Assembly (NCBI RefSeq): GCF_018873765.1
Contig: NC_057918.1
Location: forward strand, 10,920,862 to 10,984,861
DNA: 64,000 bases
Direction of reading: 5' to 3'
Source of the DNA: Telopea speciosissima
Taxonomy: Eukaryota > Streptophyta > Magnoliopsida > Proteales > Proteaceae
Every line of letters starts with the position of its first letter. Positions within the stretch are counted from its first letter, which is position 1. A program made the position numbers and the translations under genes. The notes beneath the pieces are model-generated. The model worked only from the letters and a program-made list of their open reading frames with translations. It did not search any database and was not told the DNA's origin. Positions 36,097 to 49,448 of this stretch are shown in pieces.

Positions 36097-39000
36097 ATGT
36101 CGACTCCTGCAAGGAAAAGACTGATGAGGGATTTCAAGAGGTTGCAACAGGATCCTCCTGCAGGTATCAGTGGCGCACCCCAAGACAATAATATAACGCT
36201 TTGGAATGCTGTCATATTTGGGTAAGTTACAGGTTGAAAATTTTCTCCACCTGGTATGTTTTGTTGTGGGACAGTATAGGTCTGGACTGGTCTTAACACT
36301 CTTTTCTGGCTTTGGATTGCAGTCCTGATGACACCCCCTGGGACGGAGGTAAGCTAATTCTTACAACCTGTGAGATGGTTAAGTCATGTTTAAATTGTTC
36401 TTTTGATTTTAGTTTACTTTACCCCACAATTTGATTATTTATAGTGGATAGATTGATCTCATTGAAAATTTATTTTATTTGTGGTTCAGTGTGTTCTATG
36501 TTTACTTATTTTCTGTAGATTTGTTCGTAGGAGTTATTCCTTGTGTTCTTTTCTTGGGTTAAATCTTTCAGTTCAATTGCATACTTGAATAACACACATG
36601 AGTAACTTGCCACATTTCACTGTTATGAGAACTTTCAGCTCCGGTCACTATACTCCATTGTCTTATGTGGATAATGTGTGTCAGATGTTTGTAAGTACTC
36701 CATGTTTGTGAGTGCATTTGTTGCATAGAAAAATATTCCTGTGTGTAATGGTTAGAGGTCTTACTCAACCTTTACATGTAAGAGATGACTTGTGACACCA
36801 GTACTCATCATGGATTTGATACTGCATAATGAGATCAATCTATTTAGTAATATATCTATTAAATTCCTCATAGAAATGATGCCATATCCGTAACATGTCG
36901 ATAAGAGTTCAGTTGTTAGATTGATTTCATCATACTTTTGAAACTCTGTGGTGACCTACTTCACATTCCCAGATATAAGTGGCATTTTTTCCCCCACCAG
37001 TTGGCAAAAAATCTCTTGAAGTGTATAATAGAGGTATCTGTGTTCTTTTAGCCAATTTGTATAACTCAAAATTTATTGTCTATGTAAAACAAATGCCTTT
37101 ATTTGTTTAATTTTACATTTACCACCATTTTTTATCCAACCGGACATTTTGAATCTCTTTTGAGTCCTTCAGGTACATTTAAGTTGACACTTCAGTTTAC
37201 AGAGGATTATCCAAATAAGCCACCAACAGTGCGGTTCGTTTCTCGAATGTTCCATCCAAACAGTAAGTTGCAATTGCTACCGAAATTGTAGTTTTGAGAA
37301 GATTATATGGGAACACAAATATTTAAAAAAAACATTATATCCGAAAAGGTAAAAACAATTCTGTAGTTTGGATGCAGCACACAAACAAACCACGAAAGAG
37401 AAAACCAACCTCTTTCTTACAGCTCTCCAACCTTCAAAGCTTACGAAATGGGGGGGGGGGGGGAGTACCTCCTTGAACAGCCTCTAAATTGTGATCATGG
37501 AGGTGTGCCCAGCCATTTACGTGCTCTAACAACTGGAGATAATTGGAAAGCTTAAGGAATAGAATTGAAGGGCTTTGATAAAATCTTGAATTGGGAGGGG
37601 GGAGGGGGGGGGGGAAGAAGTTGTTAGGAAGTAGGTATGTTTTCTCTGGGTACAGAAAATGTGAAAATTTAAAAATAATTGTTATTTTTGGGTTTTATTC
37701 TTTTGTGAATATTCTTGTTTTTAAGTTAGTTTGATCCCTGCATAATAATATTTTTGGGGCAGAGAAAAGCAGGATAGAAAAATAGAAATTCTCATATCAG
37801 AAACTATAGTGGTAGAAAAATTATACTTTTAAATTGATTGCTTTTTATATTTCATTTTTTCTGTTATAGATTGAGATAGCACTTAAATATCTTTGCAGTT
37901 TATCCATTTTAAATCCTTAAAATTAGTGTAGAAGGGGAGGCTGTAGGTGAGAGCTTGCAACTGGGCTTGCATGCTCCTGGAATTATGTCAACTTCATGTT
38001 GATCCTCACTGACTTGCATAACCTCTCTCTCTCTACCCCTGCCCCCCCCCCCCCACCTTCCTTGGTGTTGAAAAAATTTAATTCATTTTTAATAATAAAG
38101 GTTATGATGGGATAGCTTGTCAGATCTTCCAACTTCTAACATCCTTCTCTTTGAACGTTGCCAGTTTATGCAGATGGAAGCATTTGCTTGGATATTCTGC
38201 AGAACCAGTGGAGTCCCATCTATGATGTGGCTGCTATACTTACATCTATCCAGGTATAGTTGTTGCTTCCATTTATAATGATGCATTTGGAATTTTATGA
38301 GAGTGAATTAAGATTGATAGTCCCTATGAATTATGATGTATTTGTTCTGTTCTCTATGTTGGATTGTTAGGTATAATAATTCTCCAAAACCAGATGGGGA
38401 CATGACTGTCTTATGAAACATACTAATTGAATTAGTTAAATATTCTAGCATAAATAATCATTTTTAAGCTGTCATTATTTGAATATGTTTTCCAACTTAT
38501 ATTTTGTATATGAATACTCTTCGGTTATTTTGTCTCATAAAGTATGGTAAATTTTACTTTCAGTAACATGTTTTGCTAGGGGTGCAACTTGGCCAGGCTG
38601 GGTTGAGCAATTGTTGGATTTTGAGAAGGACTAAGCCCAAAGCCCTGCCCACTTTAATTCTAAAAGAGCCGTAATTTCTCATGGGCAAACCTGAGGTGCG
38701 CCCTTACATCTTGTCATGACATTCCCGAGGCCTCTACCATGTCTACAAGGAAAGCCCTGTTTTATTTATAAATAGAAAATAATTTAGTGACTTCTGTTCT
38801 CAACACTTGACTGGGTATGGGTTTTGACATGGACTATAGAGTTGTTCTGGTGACCTCTATTGGATGAAAATTTGGATTCATTATCTCATCTGTTGGCTGA
38901 ATGAAAATTTTGTATTGATAGGATATAGAAAGGACGCACCCAGTGCATGAGGCTCCTGCTATTGCAGGGTCTGGGGAGGGGCATATCAGCATATGTACGC

Positions 39001-42000
39001 ATCCTTCCCCCACTTTTTGTGAGAGTCTGTTCCCTTGTTCGAACCCATGATCATCAGATTGCAATAGAGCAAACTTCCCATTGCGCCGAGGCTCGAAACG
39101 GTAATGACTGTTGCCTACGGATATAGGATAATGACTGTTGTTACCAAATGTATTACCATCTATGTTCAAAAGAGACATGTGGGTTGCCTACCGGTCCTAC
39201 TGCTTAACCTACCCAGTTTTCAAAAATACATGCATACTACTTGATGATTCCGTAGGTGTCCATCTTCTAGATACCATTGTCATTGGTCTCTAGAAAGTAG
39301 AAACCACTGCCACTGGCTTTTTCAGGATACCATTGGATACCATCTTTACTCTCTATTTCCTCCCCCCCCCCCCCCCCCTTGTCGTCATCAAAAAGGCAAA
39401 TAAGGAGGGTAGAGCTTGTGGTACCAATTTGGGAACACTGATACGCATGCCCCAGAGGCAAGAAATCAAATGAGATACGCCGTGAAAGTTGGACTATGAT
39501 GCTTAGCTTAGGCCTTGTTCCTAGTATGACCTCAAATAGAGCTGATTGGGGAACAAAGATCCATGCGGTCAACTCCATTTAGTTGGACTATGATGCTGTG
39601 ATGTTGTTTTTGTATTACATTGTTTAAACTCCATTTCGAGGTCTAGAACATAATGTTGGGCGGTTAAGAAGTGGTACGTAGCTAAGAAGGGTCGATGCCC
39701 TTGAGTTTGTGTTGATGTTGTATGCCCCCATAGTTGTCACGGCGGTTAGGTGAATGACCTCAAATAGAGCTGATTGAGGAACAAAGATCCATGCGGTCAA
39801 CTCCATTTAGTTGGACTATGATGCTGTGATGTTGTTTTTGTATTACACTGTTTAAACTCCATTTCAAGGCCTAGAACATAATGTTGGGCAGTTAAGAAGT
39901 GGTACGTAGCTAAGAAGGGTCGATGCCCTTGAGTTTGTGTTGATGTTGTATGCCCCCATAGTTGTCATGGTGGTTAGGTGACCCAAGGCGGTGGAGAGGG
40001 TAAAAATCCAAGGCGACACCAAGTAGGCGACCAAGGCGCCCAAGTCGACCAAAGCACCTGGACGCCCAGGCGACGCCTTGACAACTATGATGCCCCCCTC
40101 CCTTTACTTCTTTATTATTATTCTACTGTCTCTTCTTAGATCCATGTAGCCTACCCCATTAAGTTGGGATAAGGCTATGATGATGATGTTGTTGTAGTGA
40201 AAGCTCAAAAGGATTAAACAAGTCAATACAAGGATTTCAGCATTAATACCCATGATTGGTAAAAAGAAATCATTGTTGGTAGGTATTTCCTAAATATTAT
40301 TCTGGAAGAGATGATCAATGATTCAGTTATTGTCTTCAGTTTAGAGCTTCTCTCCTTGCGCAAAGATAATGGAGATTCTAATCACCCAAGGGTTTAGGTC
40401 CGCAATCCCAAAAAAGTCCAGAATCGCAGGAAAGTAAGGAACCCAATTCAGGAGAAAACTAGTTAATGCAGTAAAAGTATATCATATATGGTCGAGACCA
40501 AAAAAACTAGTTGAATGATCTGTTTGTGGAGAACAGTTCAGCATTAAACAGCTATCCAACGGTGTGATTTTAAAATACTGGAGAATCCTACCAGCATAAG
40601 GAAACTCAGACCCAGGCCAAAACAAAGAATTCGATAAAGGGTTTAAGGATTTAAATCTCAGGTCAAATTATGTATTGAAATTAATGATTAGCACACACTC
40701 AAACCAGAATCAGTATTCAGAAATCAGAAGCAGAGAAATCAGTCCATGAGAACGAGATTTGGAAGTAGTTGACAGCAATTAGGACTCTTGGAATCGACTG
40801 GAAATTTAGGGATTTGAAAACAGAAAACAGCCACTAAATAGTTGAACAATAAACTGAGATCATCCAAGGCAGGAACCTAACTAACAGAAAAAGAATCTTA
40901 AAGAGGAGTAAAACATGTGCAGGATAAGAAAGATCAGAAAAGAAGGGAAGGAAGATGAATCAGGAATCAACACCTGATCCTCAGATTGGAATCACCACCA
41001 GGCGTCCTACTAAATGACCTCAGCAGGAGCTCTGAATCAACACAGAACCCAAGGTAAAGCCAAACTGTGTCATTCATATCAAATCGTTGGGGGCTAATAG
41101 CCTTTACATGTTTAAGTAAAACTGAACGGAAAAGTGAAATAAAATAGATTTTAAACTGTCTTAAACTCCCCAATCATTGCCTGCTGTTGGAGAGTCTCAA
41201 ACAAGTGAATAATAAAAGAACTAACAACCTAAACAGATAAGCAAACCTCCTCCCTTACACCTCCCTGTAGCATCCACTTGGTTAACAAAGCTGAGTCTCC
41301 CAGCCACTGGATTTAAAACAGTAATTAAAGCTTCAGAATCAAAAAAATAAAATTCCAGATTTCGTCATTTAGGTGATTTTATGTATCAACAGATCAGAAG
41401 CTCTGATCTGCTCAATACCCTGGTTGAAGATAAGTCTAGGGAAGTACTTTATTGCCCCAAAGTATCTCCCTCTATGATGAATATCGATTCTGCCCAAATA
41501 TGCCCCAAAACAGAGCATCCGCTGGGTAATTCTTATAGAGTTTCTGATATATGGCAGTCACTTACGGATCTGCTGTGAATATCAGTTGATAACTTGAGGA
41601 TTAATATCACAATACAGCAGTGCCAATCGATGGAAGAGGTAAACAGAAACTTACTTGCATTAAAATAGAGCAATAACAATGGGATATGACCTTGATCTCT
41701 CACCAAAGGCCTGGATCAGATTCTCTCCAATCAAACAGAGTTCCTCACTCCCTCACAGTCTCTCACAGCTCACTGATTCTCTCAGCAGTAAAGGCATAAA
41801 AGCCAAATTCTTTAAACTTCATAAAATCGTGGGCAAGGCCCTGACAAGCTATGTGAAAAACTCCAAAACAATGTAGGAAACTGTCCACTCACAATAGCAA
41901 CTCAACTAGGGAATCAAAAACTAAAAGGTAACCTCAAAGGAAACCCCCCCACGCAAGGTAAAGGAGTTCTCCAAGATAAGACTAAAAAATATAAAACAAC

Positions 42001-42720
42001 TTAAAAGTAAAAGCAACTAAGCACTAATTTCGTAGGCCTAGCTTCTACCCATATTAGGCCCATTACAATGAAAACACTGGATCATAGGCCCAACACATAT
42101 ATAACCCAACCCAAAGCTTATATCCATTAAAATAATCCCAATTGTGTTTTAGGGACGTCCGAAACATTCTAAATCATATACTGTTCTTGGGAAGGAAGAC
42201 TCTAAAATTGTAAGGAAGACTCTAAAATTGTATGATAATTCATTGTAAAAATGATATAATTTGTGTTCTCAGACGTTAGGTTGGAGTAAGGTAATAACTT
42301 GTCAGATTTTCTTGTTGTCTATGAGATTCATTCTGTCTGCCTCTTTAATTTGAGTTGTTAGATTGATCTGTAGGCGATTAGTATTTCCTTGCTATTATTT
42401 AGTTAAGATTGCTTGTTCTCCCAATGATAAGTATTTCTAGCTAATATTCGAAGTTGTCATTTTATGAGTCATTATAGATCCATTGATGGATTATGAGGAT
42501 TTCTCTGACTACATGATTGGTAAGTAAATATAATAATGTTTATTCCTACACCAATCCTCACTATGGTTCTATGCTATCTTTCTAATTGCAGTCATTGCTA
42601 TGTGATCCAAACCCAAACTCACCTGCAAATTCAGAAGCAGCACGGATGTTTAGTGAGAACAAGCGTGAATACAACAGGAGAGTACGTGAAATTGTTGAGC
42701 AGAGCTGGACAGCAGACTAA
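36097..42720 (+). CDS. UBC2: Ubiquitin-conjugating enzyme E2, RAD6/UBC2 type
   Basis: 152-aa E2 that carries ubiquitin on a cysteine and, in the RAD6 family, monoubiquitinates histone H2B and PCNA with RING partners in the nucleus. Exons: 36097-36221, 36323-36348, 37173-37262, 38165-38253, 42592-42720, total 459 nt. A 5' UTR exon ends at 34730 (ttttgg/gtgaga) and a 1.36 kb leader intron ends just before the ATG. The start '[20 protein letters not shown]' is almost invariant in plants. HPN (78-80) and the active Cys88 in '[15 protein letters not shown]' are present; the C-terminus '[10 protein letters not shown]' is standard. The length equals that of Arabidopsis UBC1-3. The last intron is 4.3 kb and full of repeats (SINE, tandem duplication, MITE, an unidentified 1.9 kb block). 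Confidence 0.96.
38925..39105 (-). mobile_element. tRNA-derived SINE in UBC2 intron
   Basis: On the minus strand it begins 'gagcctcggcgcaatggga' (box A-like) and has 'catgggttcgaaca' (box B). It then reads 'agactctcacaaaaagtgg', ending with 'gcctcatgcactgggtgcg'. This wording matches a SINE I know as widespread in angiosperms; the family name is not assigned. Confidence 0.7.
39526..39981. repeat. Exact 228-bp head-to-tail duplication
   Basis: Units 39526-39753 and 39754-39981 align without gaps and differ at only a few positions. Each begins with an RTE-like 'atgacctcaaatagagctg' and ends with the first ~25 bp of the 39957 MITE ('catagttgtca...ggttaggtga'). The duplication therefore happened after the MITE inserted. 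Confidence 0.9.
39957..40089. mobile_element. hAT-type MITE, same family as 28074-28226
   Basis: Ends are CATAGTTGTCA and TGACAACTATG. The flanking ATGCCCC (39950-39956 and 40090-40096; one more C matches if the end is set one base in) gives a 7-8 bp duplication. The interior shares 'ggcggtggagagggt', 'aggcgacaccaa' and 'gcgaccaaggcgcc' with the 28074 copy. Confidence 0.85.
40130..40200 (+). mobile_element. RTE LINE tail fragment
   Basis: 'Gatccatgtagcctacccca' followed by 'ttaagttgggataaggct' and a GATGATGTTGTTGT tail is the RTE 3' end signature seen also at 29300 and at the window start. Confidence 0.6.
40201..42090. other. Unidentified ~1.9 kb block in UBC2 intron 5
   Basis: The block differs from flanking intron sequence: less T-rich and with many CT/GA-rich stretches (for example 41740-41790). 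It has GGCCCA motifs near its right end (42053, 42089) and no long ORF. It could be a solo LTR or another non-coding insertion on the minus strand. I could not find terminal repeats or a target duplication, so it is left unclassified. Confidence 0.35.
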
Positions 42721-45700
42721 CTCTCATGGTAGGATGCCTTGAATTTTTCTGGAAGTTTGGGGGGACTGTTGGAGTAATTTTGTCACTTAAAAGACTGTTG
42801 CATCATAAACTTCTTTAAGATAAACTTATTATCAGTCTGCTACCCCAGAGGGATGGATGTTTCATTCCTTATCTATATTTGCCAAAAACGCATTGCATTG
42901 CACGTGTTCTCCAGTTCATGTATATACCATTCCTTGTATCGCTTGACCTGGGAAAACTCCTTAATAGTTAATATGCAACATCGTAACGTGATTGGTCAAT
43001 TGTAAATGCAATTGGACATAATCTTCGTGGTGGAATGGTTGTGAAGTTGTGCAACTGGAAAACTCAGTGCTAACAAAAGTAATTTTGGGGCCTTGGACTG
43101 CTATAGTGGGTCGATATGTTAATCTGCAGTCTTGAATTTTGAAGAAGTGGGCTGGTTGACTATGTTTAGCTGTTAGCATCATCCCTTCACAACAGGAACG
43201 ACAGATTCTAGACTTGGTCACTTGGGTGTAGGCTGTGGTGGTTTTACTATTATTTACACAAGAGGGAAACAAGTTAGCCATTGTGATCAGGAGAAAAAAG
43301 AAAAGGAAATGAAGAGAAATTTGGGCATTGTGACTAGGGAGGATAAAAGGAAAGATCTTGATGGGTAGAGTTAACTTTAACCTCTCTCCATTTAGGTAAG
43401 AATTTGGTCTAGTTTAGGTTATTGATGTCCTATTTGAGATCTCTCCATCATTGGCTGTTGTTCTGGCCAGTTCTTTTACATCTTTAGTTAAACTTCTGAG
43501 TCAAATTGATTTTGTTCTTGATGATAAAACCTAGCATGAATGGTGCCCGGCCGTGGAAAAGATTTTTTTGGCATGTCTAGGAGACTATAACTGCTTGCCA
43601 ATGCAATGAATATCATGGTTTTAAGAATCGGTATTCGCTGAATTGGTAAATCGTCTTCAACACTAGATTTTTGGGTTTAAAAAAATGACTTTTTAGTTTT
43701 TATTCAGTGTTAGCCCAATTCGATTGATGTGTATCAGTATTGGTATGACTGGTTACCGATACTTGAGCCAATACCATGGACTACATCCACGAAGGTGATC
43801 GAGAATTAAAAAAGTAAAAATTACACACTGCTGGAACTTCTTCTCCAAACTTGCCTCCAAGTAGCTCTCTCTACAAACGCTGTTTGGACATTGTCAAAAA
43901 AAAATACAAACGCTGTTTGGATTTTAAGCTAAAATCTTGAAAGGAACAACTATAAAAATGATCAAATGGATTGTATCATTTAAGAAAAAAAGAAATCGAT
44001 TCTGGTACACATGTCTCATCCAATTGCTTGCCTTGATATCTTCAAAATACAGTATATAAGCACATTGGAATCCTGTACGTGCTTGGATGTGTGCAAATAT
44101 AATATTGGGTTTCCTCCCCCTATAGACCGGTTGATGAGGGTGAGTTCTTCCAATTGTATCAATTGGTATTTTCATTGATCCATTCTTTTGTGGTTGACTA
44201 TTCGGGAGGGGGCGACTTGGTGCAAGAGTGCAAACCACTAGGAAAGGGTTATCTGTCGCCGGAAAAAATCTTGGAATAGGATAGAGCTGCCTAGAAAAGA
44301 TTCTGATTTGAAATGAATCGACGATAACGTCCCTTAAAAGATAAGGTAATGTTATGTACAATAATTCCACATCCAAATTCGCTTCTCTATCCTTTCCCCC
44401 ATCATGGTCTATCCTTTCTGACACGCAGTCTCTCTTTGCCCTTATTAATGAAACCTATCCATTCCCACTCTGACGTTGGGTAAAACCTCCTCCCTTTCTT
44501 AAACTTAAGATTCAGCGAATCTGATGGAATTCGCTCATCAAACACAAACGGAGGTAGATTTGGGCGTAAATAGCTGAGAAGAATGTATTGGTACTAATGG
44601 TGCATGCATTAACTAACCAAGCTCCGTGTTCTTACCTGGGTGATCGTGCCCTCCCATTAAAAGAAGCGCTACTGATTGCTATGGTTTCGTAAAAAGGTCA
44701 CCTGTGAAGTGACGCTTGGAATTTCATTGAAGTCTATTTAGTTGTAGAGATCCATGTGGCAGCAATATTTAAGAACTGTGTATTTGGCTTGTCTGTCCCG
44801 CCACTTGAACAGTGATATGGCCCATAACTTGGCCATGCAATAATGGCTTTTTCTAGTAGTCTTATTAGTCCGATTCTCGATCCACTGGGGTGGGGATTTC
44901 CAGGTATCGATGTATTAAAGTGATTTCCATCTTTACAGCCTGCTTCTGCTCTCTGTATCCATGAGTTTTAAAGTTTTCTCCATCTTTGCACAAAAAGTTG
45001 GGAGTGAACGCATGGCTCTACTTATTGATCAATTGAGTGCTTTAGTGGTCCATGTCATACATTTTGGCGACCTTTTTTGGCTGTTATAATCAGGGTTTTA
45101 GTTCAAGTTTTGCCCTAAAAGATATCAATATCTTTATCAACCGGCCCAAATATTTGCGATGTTGCACGTTGGATCGAACTGCAATTTTGTGGACAAGTAG
45201 TATATGTCACCAAAATGAAGTTGGGTATTTGACAAAATAAAACTTTAAAAATTCAATAGAAAAAAACACACTTTTCTGGAAAGAAATAGGCAACTGAGAA
45301 TACAAGGGAATATACCAATTCATGAGAGGACATATGGTTGAATATGAGTCTGAAATTTAGCATTGCCAATCTAAACTATTTTCTTGATTTCCAAATAGTT
45401 GAAATTGCCACATGACAAAACTAGGTGCCAATTTAGAAACCCTTAACCTGTCAATGTAGGAAAACTTTTGGCAAAACTAATTTCTGAACTTTTTTGAAAC
45501 TTTATTTAGACATATGTACAGTCTATTCAAATTGAAATGTGACAAACAAATAGAGGATGATGCAAACAACATGCCATCTATATTGAAAACAGACCAATCT
45601 GGACATAAAGATGTCCATAAGGAAAAATTTTCCTCCACTAACCCTGTAGGAAACCTGTTTCCTTTTTTTTTGGGGGGGGGGGGGGGGAGAGGAGAAGGTG

Positions 45701-46003
45701 GAGGAAGTTAGTTTGAAGTGAGAGGTTATAGTTTGAATTGATAGTTCTTACATTTAAAATGGTTAACAGTTGATCTGTGACCATGCTGAAAAGAACATGA
45801 ATATAAACTCCATTAAGAATCTGTTAATAAGGATGCTCTTGAATTTGGGTTTTATTGGAATGGACATAAACTTCACAAGCATTTTTATTATTAAAAAAAA
45901 AAACCTTTTAAAAAACAAAGCATCAAGATAAACAAAGAATTAACATGTATTGAAGTTGCAGCAAGATTTAAGAAGACCAAGAAGAGTGCTAACTGAAACC
46001 TTA
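42721..46003. other. Intergenic between UBC2 and the LRR receptor gene
   Basis: Holds the UBC2 3' UTR, a phrase-repeat element at about 43610-43790 and a T-run/G-run at about 45662-45688. A 166-aa minus-strand frame at 43924-44424 has no recognisable domain and is not supported as a gene. Confidence 0.5.
43610..43790. repeat. Phrase-repeat element of the 'atggttttaa...ccatgg' type
   Basis: It begins 'atcatggttttaagaatcgg', ends 'gagccaataccatggact', and is filled with degenerate ATCGG/ATTGG/CCGATA phrases. The ends give an imperfect inverted repeat (catggtttt / ataccatg). The design matches the other phrase-filled elements in the window. Confidence 0.4.
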
Positions 46004-49000
46004 TCATTGAGTATTAAAGCTCCCACTAAGTCTCCCACCAAGGAAACCACTAAGTTTACCGCTGAGATTTCCACTAAGTTTTCCACTGCCGTTCCATCCA
46101 TCTTGAACTTGAACTGAATACTGCAAATTCCAGAGAACATCATCTATCGATGGACGCTGGCTAGGTTCTTTGGATAGACAGTTGAGGGTTATTTCAACTG
46201 TTGTTTTTAAAGACTCGTATGCAAAGGTGCCCCGCATGGAAGGATCTGTTGCACCTCGTAGTTTTGATGGAATGTCCATTAAACTTTCCTCAAGCTGTGG
46301 ACCAATACAGTACAATCAACTAAAATTTACTCCACATAATTCTAAAGATTTTTGTATTATAGAAGGCTCAAGGGATGAACAATTTAATAGATAAAACAAA
46401 GAGTTAGGAAGATGATGAATATATACCTGAAGTTTCAGCACATTCACATCGTCCTCGGACTTGACTTGTTTACCAGTGATTACCTCTAGTAGAATGACAC
46501 CCAGATGATAAACATCATCCTTCTCTGAATTTTTAACACTGCATGTAAAACTAAAATCATAAAACACTCGAAATGATGATTGATTGTTATGTGAATGAAC
46601 ATAATCAATCCCTTCTTTGCTTGTAAGGCCATGGGTCAAGTGGTTGACTAGTTTTAATATGTTTAGCTTTGGCTCTCTGTGTTATGATTCACATCATGAT
46701 GTTAATGTTGAACAAAGCTGTAGCTTAGTTATAGCCATCTGGGCATGAGGCTCAGATCCAGCTATCAAATTAGATCAATAGGAAAGACTTACCTGCCATG
46801 ATGATCAAGAGCTTCTCCTCCAGTGGAAGCGCTCTCTGAACCTACCTGGAAGATTCAAGAATTGCGAGAGAATTAATGAAAAAGGTCCAATTCAAATAAA
46901 AAGCACCTTTGGGTAAAACCCAGAAATCTTCAACTTAATTTGAACCCACCCTGACTGGCAAGGGAAGATTGTAGCCACTAATTTTTGCAGTAAGATTCTC
47001 ATCCAACAAAATATTCTCAATCTTTAAATCATTTCCGAAAATGCCAGGTGCAATTCCTGTGTGCAAGAATTGGATTCCCCTAGTGATACCAACAGTAATT
47101 GCTACTCTTTGTGGCCATTTCAATATTTCTCGTTTCCTCCAGTCTGCAAAATCAGAGGTAATCAAGAATTGGTCCTATAATCTCTTAGAAATTAATGTTT
47201 GAGAAAGCAAAATGATCACAACTATTTTCTGTACCAGTAAGATGACTCCTCAGCGTCCCTTTTGAAACATACTCAAGGACTAGAAAGACGGTATTAGACA
47301 CATTGGGGTGATCTTGGTATGTGACAATGCAGTGCCCAAGAAGACCAACCAAATGCCGATGCCTGAGCTTAGAAATTACTTCCATTTGCTGGAGTAAGCT
47401 CTGAGGTGAATGCCTTTGCTTCAATTTCAAACATCTTACCACAACCAAGGAACCGTCTCTGAGCCAACCTTTGTATAGCTGAAAACATCAAGCATAAGTT
47501 ACACAAGGATCAACGAGGGATCATGGCCAAATACACAGATGACCATCCCTTTGTCAAGTGAGCTAAAACTTACTGTGTTCTTCAAAGATACCAACCCCTA
47601 CCATCTGAATAACCCACTCAGGTAGTAGTGTTGGCACAAACCAATTGAATACATATCGGTTACAAAATAATTTTTTAAACACCTCCTTAGCAAAGTATTA
47701 ATTATGTTTTACTGAAAAAAAACGAAGTATGACCATGTTTAGAACCTCAAAAATGCGATATATTGTTCGACCTAAAAAACGCAGAGATCCTGAGAAGAGT
47801 TGAAGACACTGAAACATTGAATCCTGTTTTGGTTCTTTGACTGGAACTATGACATGAATTATGACCTAAACTAGGTGAATTATGAAGCTTTCTTCCCCTT
47901 TTCCCCTCTTTCTCTCTCTCTCCCTTCCTGAGTAAGAATTCTCAAACCTGTGATAGTGACCAATTGCGTTACCTGTCCCTTAGATCCTTGTCCCATCAAA
48001 TTTGCTGGGTCAAAGTTATTTGTAGCTTCTTCTATTTCCTCCAAGGTGAACTCATGATATGGGGGGAGCCCAAAAGCTCCCATCCTCATTGCATGGGACA
48101 CATGCCCTGCAGATAGAAGAATTGTGGTTTGTTAATCAAGCTAAAATAAGGAAAAAATAGGAGTTTAGATTGGTTACATAAGGAATAGAAAGAAGGCCTT
48201 ACTTGTATCAGTAAGGAGTACCGTAGAGCTGCGAAAAAATGGTTTTCCAGTTCTAGACTTCTCAAATTTATTGTCTGCAGATGTTCTCACTCCAGCCCAC
48301 ATAAAAATTAACAAGAACACAACCACCATTGCAATACCACCTACCACGGTACCCACTGCAATACCAATTATGAGGCCTAATTTGCTTCTAGGCTCACTGT
48401 TCTGGTTCTCAGTCGGAGGCTTGACAGCCAATGCTGCATTATCACAAAAGGAGAAAGGGTGTTGGTACTTCGAGCTCCCACTTGCCAAACAATTCCATGA
48501 GTAAAACACAACCAAGTCTGAAGAATTAGATCCAATGCACCAGGGCAATCTTCCAGTTAAAAGGTTGTGAGAAAGATCCACAGACGCAAGCCCATGGTTA
48601 CAAGATACATTCCTTGGAAGAGCTCCACTAAGTCTATTCATGGCCAAGTTGAGGTACTGGATCGATGGCAGAGAAAACAGAGCAGATGGGATCGGTCCAA
48701 CCAACTTGTTGGAGGAGATGTCCAATCTCTGCAACTGATTGAAGGTCTTGAACTCCAAAGGAATCCCAGACAGAAAACTGTTGTTTCTTAATACAATGCT
48801 CACAAGCTTGTTTCCAAGAGAAGGAAATTTGGGTCCTAGAAGATTGTCACTCAGATCTACTTCTTCTAGTGCTATTAAGCTGGAGAGATCAGGAACCGTT
48901 CCATTTAACAAATTATCAGCCAATACAATACTCCTGATATTTTTTAAGGAAGCAATCCCTGCAGGGATCTCTCCGTACAAGAAATTTGAACTCATGTTGA

Positions 49001-49448
49001 GAACCTCAAGTGACTGGAAACGAGTGATCTTGCGAGGTAGTGAACCCCACAAGCCCAAGGATACTAGTGACAGCACATTCAAGCTGGAAAGCTTGGTAAG
49101 AACAGTGAAGAACGTATCGATGGAGAATGCTTCAGACAGAGTTTGCTGAGAAACAGCAAACTTTCCTCGAGCAGATTGTGGGGACCGAGAAGGGGAGCTT
49201 TTGTTGCCGACGATAGTCAACTGGGTTATATGGTTACCTGAGCAGACGATTTGGAGAGACTGGGAAGGAGGGAGATAGCAGAAGTTGGTCCAGTTGTTCC
49301 ATCCCTCAAGGGAAGGTGGGAACTCTAGGATTTGTTGAATTTCAAAAAGGATTCGGTTTTCAGAGGGCGACAATTGAGCGAAGGAGTGAAGGGGAATCAA
49401 AACTAATATGAAGATTGGAAACAAGAAAAAGAACCTGTGACGATCCAT
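46004..49448 (-). CDS. LRR receptor-like pseudokinase (At3g03770/At5g14210 type)
   Basis: 757-aa plasma-membrane receptor-like protein. Exons in minus order: 49448-48203, 48106-47973, 47478-47235, 47143-46950, 46845-46793, 46538-46427, 46294-46004; 2,274 nt, frame open. Signal peptide about 1-24; leucine-rich repeats about 120-300 (for example 'LQRLDISSNKLVGPIPSALF'); transmembrane segment about 357-387; kinase-like domain about 440-735. The VAIK lysine is Arg (R475). The catalytic loop reads GNDLKIEN (578-585), lacking the HR of HRD. DFG reads GYN (598-600), losing the Mg-binding Asp. This fits the 'probable inactive LRR-RLK' group, likely signalling as a scaffold. The C-terminus ends in an (LSG)-rich tail encoded by a 15-bp-type repeat. 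'HCIVTYQDHPN' and 'DVLWNLQYSVQVQDGW' are group hallmarks. Confidence 0.93.

Noticed and set aside
43924-44424. 166-aa minus-strand ORF
   Set aside because: No recognisable domain, no splice or promoter context, and composition like intergenic sequence.
48271-49149. Plus-strand ORFs of 74-136 aa
   Set aside because: Antisense shadows of the LRR-encoding exon.
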